Below, in pieces: positions 47,270-61,046 of a stretch of 64,000 nucleotides of DNA. Each line of letters begins with the position of its first letter. Within the stretch, counting starts at the first letter, position 1. The DNA comes from Oasisia sp. SBJ-2009 (lineage: Eukaryota; Annelida; Polychaeta; Sabellida; Siboglinidae): assembly GCA_964017155.1 (NCBI GenBank), contig OZ024862.1, positions 37,673,675 through 37,737,674 of the forward strand. Direction: 5' to 3'. The position numbers were made by a program, and so were the translations under genes. A model generated the notes under the pieces. The model searched no databases. It saw only the letters and a list, made by a program, of their open reading frames with translations, and was not told the origin of the DNA.

Positions 47270-49100
47270 TTTTAGATGTGTTATATAATTTTCATGTAAA
47301 TTACATATTGTAGCTGAATGGGAATATTGATAAGCAGTGATGCAGCAGAATAAACATAATTTATTTGCGATTGTATTTATTTTCCTATGATTCAGTCTCT
47401 ATTCATTGCTTCGATCTACATATATGGAGTTTACACACAGCACTTTCCTCTTCAGAAAAATCTATTTTAAAAGCCATTTGGACAACATTTAGCTAAATGG
47501 TTAGATCAAATGGTTGAATTTAGGTAACACTTAGCCCATCTGCTAACATCTGTAACAACATGTCCACAGGGAAGTGCGGATGTCGCACATGACTGACTTC
47601 CATTGTTCTTCCCAGTCTCTCCATCTTCTTCCCCTGGGTTTAGAGGCAGAACGAGCCAGGTCCTGCTCTGGGTTCATCCATTGCAAAGTGATACACTCGC
47701 CTTGCTTAATGGCTGGGGAGTGATTGGTTTAAATATTTATGAAGATGGCTAAGTCGTACCAGACTTTGAAGATGTGGACAAGTGACGGTTCCTAGAGTGA
47801 TGTCGCTTAATGCTCACGTGATGACACTGAGATCTCTGTCATCTGAACAGTTATAGGCTGTGGGGAACGGGGGCCTCTCTATCTGTTGATGTACATATTA
47901 AGTAGAGGTGGCTATACATTATAGATGATGTCGCGAGAAGATTAGTTGTTGTTCTCCGCCTTTGGGCAATCAAAGGTTCATTCACTCGAAGCACCGACAT
48001 GTGTAGGCTGATCATGTCTTCCGTCTGGTTTAAAATACCTAAATTCAGAATGCCCAGATTGTACAACATGTTTGTTAGTAAAATAATGTGTTGGCACTTG
48101 CATTTTCAATGTTTTCTGAGACTGGTGAAATTGTAAATGTCTACACTGTACACTAGGTGCAGTGTAGGTACATATTTATACATGCTTCAGTGCAGAATGG
48201 AACTAATTGTCACACTATTGTCATACAACTAAACAAATCTATGGTTTGAACATCCAAATGTTTGAAATTATTACCAATGGAATTAAGAAAGGGAAAGTGT
48301 AAATCTTGGTGATATGCGGGAAATCTCATTTTTACAAGAAATGAAAACTGGCTACCTCACCTGCCTGATTTCGTTTTTGCTGATGATACATGAATCACTT
48401 TCAGAGTGACGACCTACATATTTGTTATTTATACACATCACATCTGTATGATTCTATGTGTGTGTACAGGTCTTCCAACATTTTGCTAAAAAGAAACAAA
48501 ATATATTCCTTTTTGTACAAAACAAAACACAACCACAAACAAAGAATGCACTTGTAAATACATACGCACACCATATAATTTTAAATGTGAATGGATTGCA
48601 TTTTTTTCTACAAGACTTGAATTTGAAAGTTTACGATGGTTATCAGCATCAACAAATGCTGTTCAAGGTACACGTCTAAAGCTTTAAAGACTATGTCAAT
48701 GATAGGCAAGGGGCAGGCAAGGCACAAGGATATTGATTAGGTGTGATTTATATAACTGCCGTTGTTCAGTTTGTTGTCCTAATGGACTGTGTATGTTTTC
48801 TTGAGCATTAGCTCAGTTCCAGACTCGATTGTAAGTAGTTAATTGGCATTGTAAGACCACAAAGAATTTCTTTCATTTCCTTGGCATCTTGCAGATCCTA
48901 AAGAATATAGATATTTGATTAATTTGTAGATGTTTCTCAGTGTATTCAGGAGGCTTAGCAGGTGCCTTGGATGGTGATTCGATTACTGGCTAAGTTCATA
49001 CAAATTGGAAACTGAGCAGGAAAGCGAAAGATTTTCTAGAAAAATGGAAAAGCAAAGGATCTTCCGATACACCAGAATACTTTAAAGGCCTGTGGACATG
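47270..49100. other. No recognised feature
   Basis: Non-coding-looking DNA in the putative long intron. No exon or repeat that I can name. Confidence 0.4.
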
Positions 49101-49136
49101 GATGTGTGTCTGTGAATGTGCGCATGCATGCATATA

Positions 49137-49166
49137 TATAGATGCGTGCGTGGGTGCATGCATGTG

Positions 49167-49205
<39 letters not shown>

Positions 49206-49210
49206 ATGCA
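49137..49210. repeat. (GCGT)n microsatellite
   Basis: About 12 GCGT units with ATGC variants at both sides. Confidence 0.95.
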
Positions 49211-49689
49211 TATGTGTGCATGTTTGTAAATGTGCATAATGAAGTGTAAATGTATAGAAATATCATGTTTTATCATGATGTTTAGAAAAATAACATAATT
49301 GAGTTAATACATAATCTTGACTATCTGAAACTGAATATTAGTGTATAAAATAATAAACTGCTAAATGAAACAACACTTCAGTTCAAGTCCGACATATAGC
49401 AAGTATATATACCACATAACAGCAAGCATACCACATACTGGCCTTACTTGGAGTGACCCCAGAACATTTCTAGTCCCACACAGATCTACCACACTGCTCT
49501 GTGGCTACACATGGAGTGACCCCCCTGAACCTACTCATGTAATAATGACTGACCAAGGACCCCCCTCATCCCAAACCCTTGTGTACTGAAGCTACAACCG
49601 GCCAAGTCAAGAGTGAAGCTAGAGTGAACAACCGCTATTATACACCTGTGTTTGCCATCATCTACGGACCTCCCCACTTCCATTAGGGG

Positions 49690-50290
49690 GATCAGATTTT
49701 AATCAGAACTGTCCTGCCGTGATCCCATTTGTCTCCCCCTCTCCCTGTTTGTCCCCAGCTGCGCTGTGATCCCCGCATGTTCATCCTCGTCCTCGTCCTC
49801 TTGGCATGGATTTTTCTATCGATTTTGCGTGTGTGCGTGACCGTGACGTTTAATTGGTCGCCTGCCTCTCGGCAGTATCCGGCGAGCGCGTGACGCATAC
49901 AAAGACGGATAAGCGGCATCAGGGCATGAAATCATTTGTACCTTGTTGAGATGTTAAGTAGGTGTCCTGATCCAGCTGACCGGGCCCTTTGTAAGGGGCT
50001 AGTTAGTGCGCTCCAGACTCGCCAGCAAATCACTGGCCGGCTTTGATGTCCCCACCGAGAAGTTGCTCGAAATTTTAATCACTTGTTTGCAGGTGATGAG
50101 TGCTAATTGCTGAGGCGAAACCCAGCTGAGACAACGGTGGACGCGCTTCAGTGATCCTGTAAGTACACATGCTAATTCGGTGTAATTAGATTTTGCTCTC
50201 TTCCGATTTCTAGAATTATTCATTACTTTGCACCGATTTCCTGCATGCGTGTTACCAAGCAAATGGCATCCTATTGTTTGGCTGTGCATT
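49690..50290. other. GC-richer island, possible regulatory DNA
   Basis: Two blocks (49690-49930 and 49970-50290) stand out from AT-rich flanks and contain TAATTAG- and AATTAG-type homeodomain words. No stable ORF. Regulatory function is a guess from composition. Confidence 0.2.
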
Positions 50291-50634
50291 TGTCGTTACT
50301 TAAGACTTTCAAATGTGAACATACCATTTATTTCCAATTGTTGCATGAGTATCATGTATGCCTAATTTGACTGTGTATAATATAAATGTGTGTATAATTG
50401 TATATGCAAGACACCAGTATGCTTGGATGCGGGAACATGTATGTGTACATGCATACATGAACACGTTGCATGCCACATGTACATATCTACAAACATAAGC
50501 CAACACAAACATCTGTGCAAGCACACATGCACACGTGCACACACATGCACTCATGCACACACACAGGCACACAACATATGCACAGCATTGCACACACAGC
50601 ACATGTATACACCAGGCTCCGTATTGGAGTTATA

Positions 50635-52201
50635 CAGTAGCACAAACCACTGTTTTTATCAAGATGGTCAATAGAAATGACATGACAAGATGGTCAATAG
50701 AAATGACATGACGGGAACAGACAGATGACAAAGGCCAGAGTCAGAAACCGCAATGATAAATAACATCAGTCATTCAACAACAAATGATGACAGGCTCCAA
50801 GCTCCATAATGACAAATGATATCAGGCTCAATAACAATAGATGATATCACTCCTATCAGGCTCCACATCAATGATAAATGATACCACAGTCTGTAACAAC
50901 AAATTACACCATATTCAGTAATAACAAGGTACACCAAGATCCCTGATGACAAATGACATCAAGTTCAGTCATGAGAAATGACATCAGGTTCCATAATGAC
51001 AATTGATATAAGACTAATAACAAATGACATCAGACTCCATAATGACAAATGACATGACACTAATAACAAATGACATCAGGCTGCATAATATAAAATGATA
51101 TAAGACTAATAATAAATGACATCAGGCTCCATAATGACAAATGACATGACACTAATAACAAATGACATCAGGCTCCATAATAACAATTGATAACAAATGA
51201 CATCAGGCTCCATAATAACAGTTGATATAAGACTAATAACAAATGACATCAGGCTCCATAATGACAATTGATATAAGACTAATAACATATGACACTAGGC
51301 TCCATTATAACAATTGATATAAGACTAATAACAAATGACATCAGGCTCCATAATAACAATTGATAACAAATGACATCAGGCTCCATAATAACAGTTGATA
51401 TAAGACTAATAACAAATGACATCAGGCTCCATAATGACAATTGATATAAGACTAATAACATATGACACTAGGCTCCATTATAACAATTGATATAAGACTA
51501 ATAACATATGACACCAGGCTCCATAATAACAATTGATATAAGACTAATAACAAATGACATCAGGCTACATAGTGACAAATGACATAAGACTATAAAAACA
51601 AATGACACCAGGCTCCATAATGACAAATGACATAAGACTATAAAAACAAATGACACCAGGCTCCATAATGATAAATGACATAAGACTATAAAAACAAATG
51701 ACACCAGGCTCCATAATGATAAATGACATAAGACTATAAAAACAAATGACACCAGGCTCCGCAGTGACAAAGAACCACTAGGAGAGGTGAACATGGAAAG
51801 TCACTTTAATTCAGAACATGTTGAAATTAAAGTAAATGTTCCAATTTAACATTTATTTTTGCAATTAAAATAACAGATGCCTGTGCACGTGATGATGTTA
51901 ATGCGACATAACCATTGCTCCAGTTGCTGTGTCCTAGCTCTCTCCTGCCACTTACCTGGGAAACCATCGTCTCAGCTGTCTGCTGCGTGATGTTGTCAAT
52001 CCATCTCATTTTCTTCTACTTCATTTTTTCCCCGGTAATTTTCAAGGCCGTCGACTCCCAGGCATTCAGGTCTTGTTTTTCGAAGGCTGCACTTAGCCGT
52101 AATTTTTCTGTTAAGTGAATGTGGTATAACTTCCACTTTTATCCAATGTTATGTCCAGTTTCTATTGACCATTTTAATCAAAACAGTGGTTTGTGCTACT
52201 G
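50635..52201. mobile_element. Tc1/mariner-like non-autonomous element
   Basis: TA-CAGTAGCACAAACCACTGTT at the left is mirrored by AACAGTGGTTTGTGCTACTG-TA at the right. Similarity runs ~50 bp inward (ATGGTCAATAGAAA). TA flanks and CAGT ends fit Tc1/mariner. The interior is dominated by tandem repeats and has no transposase. Confidence 0.7.
50765..51775. repeat. 46-49-bp tandem repeat array
   Basis: Units contain ACAAATGACATCAGGCTCCA followed by TAATGACAAATGATATAAGA and CTAATA (46 bp). A 173-bp block is duplicated almost exactly (51106 and 51279). The right end shifts to a 49-bp variant with GACTATAAAAACAAATGAC (four copies). Contained inside the Tc1-like element. Confidence 0.9.
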
Positions 52202-52204
52202 TAT

Positions 52205-54680
52205 AACGAACTGAAGAATTATCATTTCCGTGGTTATTTCACAGCTGAAATGAGATGGCTAGACACACGGGTGGCATAGAAAGCACACAGTCAGCCGCTC
52301 AAAGTAATACGGGATATTATTTATTTTCTACGCATGTAACGATGTGATATGTTTGCTTCTTATATTTGTTAGTAGTACTTCTTAAAAGAAAGCTGTTTTT
52401 GTTTTTGAACATTGGACAGTCTTCTACTGCAGCTTGTGTCATGATTACAAGTCATGTGACAATGACGCAGTTGTTGTGGGGTGAATGTAGTGATTGTATG
52501 TTGTCAGTTTTTTCCAACAAGTGGGCGTTGCAGATGGCTAAAATTACGTTGAAAGTTGCCACCGTCAGTGTAGAGTAGGTGCTCCGGCTGGTAATGTTTT
52601 TGGGTTTGTTTGAAGTTTAATGACAAAACCTCAACGCAATTGAAATCTGGCTGCTATTGGTGGGTGGACGTTGTTGATTGGGCTACTCAAGTTACGAGAG
52701 GGACTGTTGTGATTCTACAATTCTTAACTGATCTAGTAAAGAGTAATAAATATTTTCACTTTTAAAACTACTTCTGTTGTGCATTGGCAGGCTTAAATGA
52801 CTGATGTTAACAATTATGTACAACATGATGTGCTCTATGAACATGCAGAAACCATATTTATTCAGGTTAAGCAAGATTCAAGTGTAATAGTTTTCTGTGG
52901 AGGTAGTCACTGCCAATGTTGTTTTCGTCGTTATAATTTTATTCTAGTTGTCAACACAACCAGATACATTACTGATCTTTAGCCGTTTACTCATAAACAA
53001 CTTTTTAATGTTTTCACCATAGTGTGACAGTTGGTGGACAGGCCTTTATACAAGATCAAATTTTTGTCAGTGTTTGTCTCGGTAGTGTCTGAAGTCTGAA
53101 CATACATACATACAGTGTAGGAGCCACACTAGATATGCATATTTATGATATATGTCCACAAAAACACAATAATCCATGCATACACACAAGTGTGAAATCC
53201 ATTTTCACAGTATAATTGACAACTTAATTGAAATAAGATTTTTATTCCATTAAATGTTTAACCATCCAATTACAATTTTTGCCCATCCTAAAATGGGCTT
53301 ATCCGACTTAACCTGTCCACATGACAGGTGTGTGGGTGTCTTGGTGAAGCTCTGCTGGACAGAAGCACTAGTGTGTCACAAACACATTGTTGTTGACGTA
53401 TTGTCACGTTTTCTTGCCTCACACGTTGGCAGTTAGCATCGTCATTTCACTGTACGTCATGCTATTATCGTTGTGTTTTATCAGACCACGGAGATCCTGG
53501 TGTAAACTATATGCGTAACTGGCAGTTGAAAAGGTGTTGATATGCATGGATGAAGAATGTACCAACTCAGGCACAGGAATGCACAGTTACTACCTGTTCC
53601 GATGGTGTCAGCGTTCGGGAATGTGATCTCAGTGTTCCCCAGCGCAAATGAAAAATAATGTCTGATAGCCAGAGGTTGTCAGGACCACTGGGAAGCATGA
53701 CTTGGATTGGGTTGCACTATCCTGACAGTGCCACCCCCAAGATGAGCACAGGAGACGTGTGTGTTAAAATGATACGTCTCTTGTGGTGAAGCAGTGCAAA
53801 AAACATTGTCTTACACAGGACATTAACCTGCAAGGCAGAACGTTTCTCTTTGTTCCTGAATGATACTTTATACTTTAAGTTAGTCAGTATTACTAAAAGT
53901 ACTGTAGAATAAGTTTGTATGAGCCAAACTGTCATGCCATTGTTTTTGGGCTTGATAATTGGTGTTGGATTGGAATCTGTGTATTCAGTTTTCAATTTGT
54001 TGAATTATCATCACATGGTTGGGTGGATTCAGGGACATTTGATCAAGTACACATACATTTAAATGATTAGGTCAATTACAAAAAAAAAGTTTTTAATGTA
54101 AACTTATGATAACGTACAGCTCTGAGTACAAGCACACCTTGAGTTATGCACAAGTCTAAGTCTACTATTAATTGTGATGGTCAAAAGCGATAATATTATT
54201 CAGTTGCTAATTACTAACTAGTTGGAAAACTGACTGATTTTACTTATTTGTAGATAGAATTATGATGGCCAGGGTATTATTGTTTTGTACTGTAAGTCGT
54301 TTTTACTTGACATACACGTATTTGTAATTTCAGCCCCCAAAAAGAAACATATATTTACTTAACCATAAGTCCAAGAGGCCTGGAATTATGAGGTACCTTC
54401 CTCTACTCTGTTCCATATAGTTCCCATATGTTCAGCTTCACATAGAAGTACCACAAGATGTTGATTACCGATAAGTGCCCCAAAGTAACAAGAATTGTTG
54501 ACATGAATGTACTACTTACTACCTAGGTATGTACAGCTGTTTCTTTAGCACAGAGAAATATTTTGATGAGAAATATATTTCTATTGCACAGTAAAGCTGC
54601 CTCACTCCGGTAATGTATTTCTGATGAGTGTGTAAATATATTGGTGAATAAATGGAAAAGTAGAAAATATCAAATTATGA
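52205..54680. other. No recognised feature
   Basis: Ordinary AT-rich sequence, no supported exon. Confidence 0.4.
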
Positions 54681-54689
54681 AATTCACAA

Positions 54690-54960
54690 ACCGTCCACCT
54701 AAACCAGTGTGCCCAGCAAGATTAGATAAGACAATGACGAGGTTACATGGATTTCTGTAGAGACCCATCCACTCATCATATAGACGGGTAAAACATGTTT
54801 TGGTCAGGGAGAAATATCACTAGTAAAAAAGGAACAAAAAAGTAAAAAAAATCATAGATATCAGATATTGTCAGTTTATGTTTTGAAAATGGATGTCACG
54901 GATGTATTAATAATATTATTGTTTAATTAATGCATTTATCACAATGAAAATTACCTGAAA
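54690..54960. mobile_element. Diverged copy of the 28469-29364 foldback element
   Basis: It shares GTAGAGACCCATCCACTCATC, GACGGGTA, GAGAAATAT, AAAAATCATAGATAT and GGATGTCACGGATGT-like words in the same order as 29080-29240. The rest of the element is not recognisable. Confidence 0.55.
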
Positions 54961-55189
54961 AATGTGACATTCATTACTTGTTAGACACATGTAACATTTT
55001 CAAGAGAACAGCTGCCTTGGCAGTCTTTCACAGTACATAGCCATATGCATTTTGGTCAGATACCACCAGAGCATGTCCAGAACCTACGATCAGATTGACC
55101 ATTTCTTTCAATAATGACCAGCTCCGGCAATGACTTATCGGTTTAATCACAGACACAAGCCAGCCACGAGTTGACGTGATTCTTCCATT

Positions 55190-56280
55190 TTATGTGAGTA
55201 TCACACATCGGTAGTCAATCTGTCTGGTGTGAGTTGATTTTATTTCGATGTCGAGTGATTCCAGCGAAGCGACAAGTCTGGTGGATTCAAGTTGAGCCAC
55301 TTTTACCGCGAGCCGACGGAGATGATTTAGATTAACGGACGCGAGTTTGCCCAAACAGACTGTAGGTGTCAGTGCGATGCGGGAACGTGGGCGGAGACGA
55401 GGGCCATTGATTTTTCCCCGATTCCGTTTTTCCACAATCGCTGAAAACGTTTTAATGGTCGCCGGTGTGTGTGAAATAATTGGCAGTCTGGGTGAAGTCG
55501 CGTAGCGGAGCACGGTGGGCGAGATGTAGCGGCGATGACAGCCACTAGAGCCGCCGCTACCCGCCAACGCCTCGGCTCATGTGCACCTGTGCACGGGAAA
55601 ATGTCCTGTACGGAAGGAGAGACTGTCACAGGCATCGGCAGCGACCGCGAGCAGTGTCACCAAACACCTGCGCCATGCACCGCTGACACAAACCAGAATT
55701 AATTATTGACGTCCGTCCGTGAGCATGCCTGCCCTGAGACCGTCGCAACCGTGGCGATCGCGACAAAATCCCACAATCGGGCGTAGTTCGACGCGTAGTA
55801 ATCGGATCTCACAATCACAGGTCTAACGGTACTCGCCGTGATTGGTGATGACAAATGGAGGCAGTGGTGCGTGTAGGGTTAATGTCATCGATGTATGTGC
55901 TAATTGCTATGGTTTCGCCGTGACACTGGCGTTACGGTGTAGTGGCCTGGCCGTTGTCGCGAGGCGCCGGCCGGCGTCTCCCGGCAGATGCTTCTTTCTA
56001 ATTAGTCGTTTCTAACGAAGTGTGACTGTCGCCTAGCACACGCCTATTCTGCTCCAGGAAATGAAGGCGTGCGCATAGATTGCTCCGCCATTGTGTGCAC
56101 GCACGCCGAGACATATTGCTCCACGGTGGCCCGGTGTGGAGCTAGCTGCCTGCGGGATTGTCATCTCCCAGTCACCGACAACTGAGTGGCTCCGTTTACA
56201 CAGTCGTGTCAGGATCGTCAACTTCACCGTTCTGCCATTCAACAGAGTTCACTTTCTGGGACATGATGGAGTGACATAAT
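55190..56280. other. GC-rich island, candidate regulatory block
   Basis: About 1 kb of CpG-rich DNA with several TAATTA/TAATTG words (55697, 55899, 55998). Minus frames here (125 and 88 codons) have no domain and no paired exon. Confidence 0.25.
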
Positions 56281-56989
56281 GTGGGATAATAATATACAAT
56301 TTGTATATTGTAAAAGTTGTACTTTCAATTTTCGTGATTTTTGGTGCACACGCAAAACATACCACCCACACAAACACCACCCATTGCAGTTATTTTTATT
56401 TCATCTGTTTTGACTAACATTTATATCGGTTCTGATTTTCGTGGTATCAACCTGGTAGTCATTACTGTTAGGTCACCCCAATTGTTAAATTTTCCCTGCT
56501 ATATTTTAGAATAGAAACAGTAACTGTACCTTGCAAAATGTATTATTTTAGTTGTGTCCTTCTCATCAGATATTTGTGTTTATTTTGTTTATTTTATCAC
56601 TGTTTTTTATTTTGTGAGTTGAGCCTATGATAAATATATTTAATTGACAATGAAAACCGTGACATGTTCGAGCCAAATCATACAACCAGTTCACATGTAG
56701 ACTGTCACCAATGTGCGCTCAGGAGGAAACTCCGTCATTAAACAGTATCCGTTGTAATTTTATAAACTTCAAAAATGCAAAACGCTGCTACTAATCAGAT
56801 AGGACATCATTTCGATAGCATACCAACGAAAGTGTCTATATGATGATTGTGGCGATATATCATGGTGGTGGCAGATTTCAGTATACAAGATACTAAATTA
56901 TTTTCATAAAAATCGGGCTTAAGAGCTAATAACAACTAGGCTCTGTGTTTTGATTTTCTCACTACACGTTTCACGAATAACGGGTCAGA

Positions 56990-57480
56990 TTGAAAGGGCA
57001 GATGTTCACCGATGCACGGCCAGAACAAAATCAGTGCGTTGATGCGCGAATCAAGGGACAATGGCCACGGCGACGATCCCAGGGGAGCGCGGAAGGACTA
57101 ATGGGAAGACCGCGCGCGGCCTGTTACCGAGAGGGGGACACAGCTGCGATGGCGCGAGCGAATGCGTGGAGCGTGTAATGCTCAGCTTTGTTGCCGCAGC
57201 ATGTTCCGCTGAATATTTCATGCACCTTTTAGTTGGTGCATAAATAATGGTGTGCGGCGACCGCCGGCAATTTACTTGGTGACACGCGACGGGCACGCGC
57301 GTCGAGTCGCTTGCATGAATGCACGCACGGGTGTGCGCATGCCGTGATGCGGTGCTGTCATTTGCGGCATTGTTTCGCTAAGTGCGGCTATTACATTTTG
57401 CCAACTGTGGCTCTTAATTACTGCTTGGCGCGTGGCCAGGATGCGGTGTCGTTTTTGAGGTGTGACCTCGGGTCAAGAGG
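56990..57480. other. GC-rich island, candidate regulatory block
   Basis: CG-rich stretch with GCATAAATAATGG and TCTTAATTACTG words between AT-rich flanks. Short frames on both strands unrecognised. Confidence 0.25.
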
Positions 57481-57889
57481 TTAGAGGTGTAGATTCGTGC
57501 TAGACCTAAATGGTATTGATTGGGTGGAATATCTGTGCATTAGTAGGAGAATGCTGTGGTAATTTGTTAAGTATTAAAATGTGATTGTGTGCAGAAAAAC
57601 ATGGCCAGATGAAGGAGAAACATTTGGGGGTTTCAGGACCAGAAGTGGTAACTGCCAATTTATATTATACTTTTGATTGGGTGAAATTTCAGAAATGAAA
57701 TTGACAAAAATATACCAGTTCTTGCTATCAGCCATGATGATTTTAATTCTACAGATATTCTAATATCAATTTTGTTTTTTATTTCTGCTCTAAGGAAGAA
57801 GCACAAAAGTAGGTGTACATAAGAAATATATAAAGACACCAACTGAGAAAATGTCTTATGAGAGAATAGTTATAATATTGGCAAGTGTG

Positions 57890-60800
57890 TGGACCACAAT
57901 GATAGTGGCCTTGTAAGAGACTCGTTGCGATAGTTGTCTAGTGAGAGACCAGCAGTGACAGTGGTCTAGTGAGAGTCCAGCAGTGACAGTGGTCTAGTGA
58001 TAGACCAACAGTGACAGTGGTCTAGTGAGAGTCCAGCAGTGACAGTGGTCTAGTGATAGACCAACAGCGACAGTGGTCTAGTGACAGACCAGCAGTGACA
58101 GTGGTCTAGTGAGAGTCCAGCAGTGACAGTGGTCTAGTGAGAGACCAGCAGTGACAGTGGTCTAGTGAGAGACCGGCAGTGACAGTGGTCTAGTGAGAGA
58201 CCAGCAGTGACAGTGGTCTAGTGAGAGACCGGCAGTGACAGTGGTCTAGTGAGAGACCAGCAATGACAGTGGTCTAGTGAGAGACTGGCAGTGACAGTGG
58301 TCTAGTGAGAGACCGGCAGTGACAGTGGTCTAGTGAGAGACCAGCAGTGACAGTGGTCTAGTGAGAGACCAGCAATGACAGTGATCTAGTGAGAGACCGG
58401 CAGTGACAGTGGTCTAGTGAGAGACCAGCAGTGACAGTGGTCTAGTGAGAGACCGGCAGTGACAGTGGTCGAGTGAGAGACCGGCAGTGACAGTGGTCGA
58501 GTGAGAGACCAGTAGTGACAGTGGTCTAGTGAGAGACCAGTAGTGACAGTGGTCTAGTGAGAGACCAACAGTGACAGTGGTCTAGTGAGAGACTGGCAGT
58601 GACAGTGGTCTAGTGAGAAGCCAACAGTGACAGTGGTCTAGTGAGAGACCAGCAGTGACAGTGGTCTAGTGAGAGACTAGCAGTGACAGTGGTCTAGTGA
58701 GAGACCGGCAGTGACAGTGGTCTAGTGAGAGACCAGCAGTGACAGTGGTCTAGTGAGAGACTAGCAGTGACAGTGGTCGAGTGAGAGACCGGCAGTGACA
58801 GTGGTCTAGTGAGAGACCGGCAGTGACAGTGGTCTAGTGAGACACCGGCAGTGACAGTGGTCTAGTGAGACACCGGCAGTGACAGTGGTCTAGTGAGAGA
58901 CCGGCAGTGACAGTGGTCTAGTGAGAGACCGGCAGTGACAGTGGTCTAGTGAGAGACCGGCAGTGACAGTGGTCTAGTGAGACACCGGCAGTGACAGTGG
59001 TCTAGTGAGACACCGGCAGTGACAGTGGTCTAGTGAGAGACCAACAGTGACAGTTGTCTAGTGACAGACCGGCAGTGACAGTGGTCTAGTGAGAGACCAG
59101 CAGTGACATTGGTCTAGTGAGAGACCGGCAGTGACAGAGGTCTAGTGAGAGACCAGCAGTGACATTGGTCTAGTGAGCGACCAGCAGTGACAGTGGTCTA
59201 GTGAAACCAACAGTGGCAATGGTCTAGTGAGAGACCAGCAGTGACAGTGGTCTAGTGAGAGACCAGTAGTGACAGTGGTCTAGTGAGAGACCAGTAGTGA
59301 CAGTGGTCTAGTAAGAGACCAGCAGCGACAGTGGTCTAGTGAAAGACCAGCAGTGGCAGTGGTCTAGTGAGAGACCAGTAGTGACAGTGGTCTAGTGAGA
59401 GACCAGCAGTGACAGTGGTCTAGTGAGAGACCAGTAGTGACAGTGGTCTAGTGAGAGACCAGTAGTGACAGTGGTCTAGTGAGAGACCAGTACTGACAGT
59501 GGTCTAGTGAGAGACCAGCAGTGACAGTGGTCTAGTGAGAGACCAGTAGTGACAGTGGTCTAGTGAGAGACCAGCAGTGACAGAGGTCTAGTGAGAGACC
59601 AGCAATGACAGTGATCTAGTGAGAGACCGGCAGTGACAGTGGTCGAGTGAGAGACCGGCAGTGACAGTGGTCTAGTGAGAGACCGGCAGTGACAGTGGTC
59701 TAGTGAGAGACCGGCAGTGACAGTGGTCTAGTGAGAGACCAACAGTGACAGTGGTCTAGTGAGAGACCGGCAGTGACAGTGGTATAGTGAGAGACCGGCA
59801 GTGACAGTGGTCTAGTGAGAGACCAGTAGTGACAGTGGTCTAGTGAGAGACCAACAGTGACAGTGGTCTAGTGAGAGACCAGTAGTGACAGTGGTCTAGT
59901 GAGAGACCAGCAGTGACAGTGGTCTAGTGAGAGACCAACAGTGACAGTGGTCTAGTGAGAGACCAGCAGTGACAGTGGTCTAGTGAGAGACCGGCAGTGA
60001 CAGTGGTCTAGTGAGAGACCGGCAGTGACAGTGGTCTAGTGAGAGACCAGCAGTGACAGTGGTCTAGTGAGACACCGGCAGTGACAGTGGTCTAGTGAGA
60101 CACCGGCAGTGACAGTGGTCTAGTGTGAGACTGGCAGTGACAGTGGTCTAGTGAGAGACCGGCAGTGACAGTTGTCTAGTGACAGACCGGCAGTGACAGT
60201 GGTCTAGTGAGACACCGGCAGTGACAGTGGTCTAGTGAGACACCGGCAGTGACAGTGGTCTAGTGTGAGACCGGCAGTGACAGTGGTCTAGTGAGAGACC
60301 GGCAGTGACAGTTGTCTAGTGACAGACCGGCAGTGACATTGGTCTAGTGAGCGACCAGCAGTGACAGTGGTCTAGTGACAGACCGGCAGTGACATTGGTC
60401 TAGTGAGAGACCGGCAGTGACATTGGTCTAGTGAGCGACCAGCAGTGACAGTGGTCTAGTGAGACCAACAGTGGCAATGGTCTAGTGAGAGACCAGCGGT
60501 GACAGTGGTCTAGTGAGAGACCAGTAGTGACAGTGGTCTAGTAAGAGACCAGCAGCGACAGTGGTCTAGTGAAAGACCAGCAGTGGCAGTGGTCTAGTGA
60601 GAGACCAGTAGTGACAGTGGTCTAGTGAGAGACCAGCAGTGACAGTGGTCTAGTGAGAGACCAGTAGTGACAGTGGTCTAGTGAGAGACCAGTAGTGACA
60701 GTGGTCTAGTGAGAGACCAGTAGTGACAGTGGTCTAGTGAGAGACCAGCAGTGACAGTGGTCTAGTGAGAGACCAGTAGTGACAGTGGTCTAGTGAGAGA

Positions 60801-61046
60801 CCAGCAGTGACAGTGGTCTAGTGAGAGACCAGCAGTGGCAATGGTCTAGTGAGAGACCAGCAGTGACAGTGGTCTAGTGAGAGACCAACAGTGACAGTGG
60901 TCTAGTGAGAGACCAGCAGTGGCAATGGTCTAGTGAGAGTCCAGCAGTGACAGTGGTCTAGTGAGAGACCAACAGTGACAGTGGTCTAGTGAGAGACCAG
61001 CAGTGACAGTGGTCTAGTGAGAGACCGGCAGAGACTGTCATCTAGT
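57890..61046. repeat. 28-bp minisatellite, ~112 copies
   Basis: Unit GTGAGAGACCAGCAGTGACA followed by GTGGTCTA. Variants are mainly at the AGC/GGC/AGT/AAC triplet and at AGAG/ACAC. Each unit contains GGTCT-AGTGAG-AGACC, a small hairpin with a 5-bp stem. Variant blocks recur at an offset of ~1.23-1.26 kb (for example GTAAGAGACCAGCAGCGACA at 59311 and 60541), showing higher-order duplication. The 28-bp length and the TAG in the unit exclude a coding role. Confidence 0.97.

Noticed and set aside
55190..55635. Minus frames of 125 and 88 codons
   Set aside because: No domain, overlapping each other in a GC-rich block where stops are rare.
57890..61046. CRISPR array
   Set aside because: 28-bp units are contiguous with no unique spacers, and the genome is animal.
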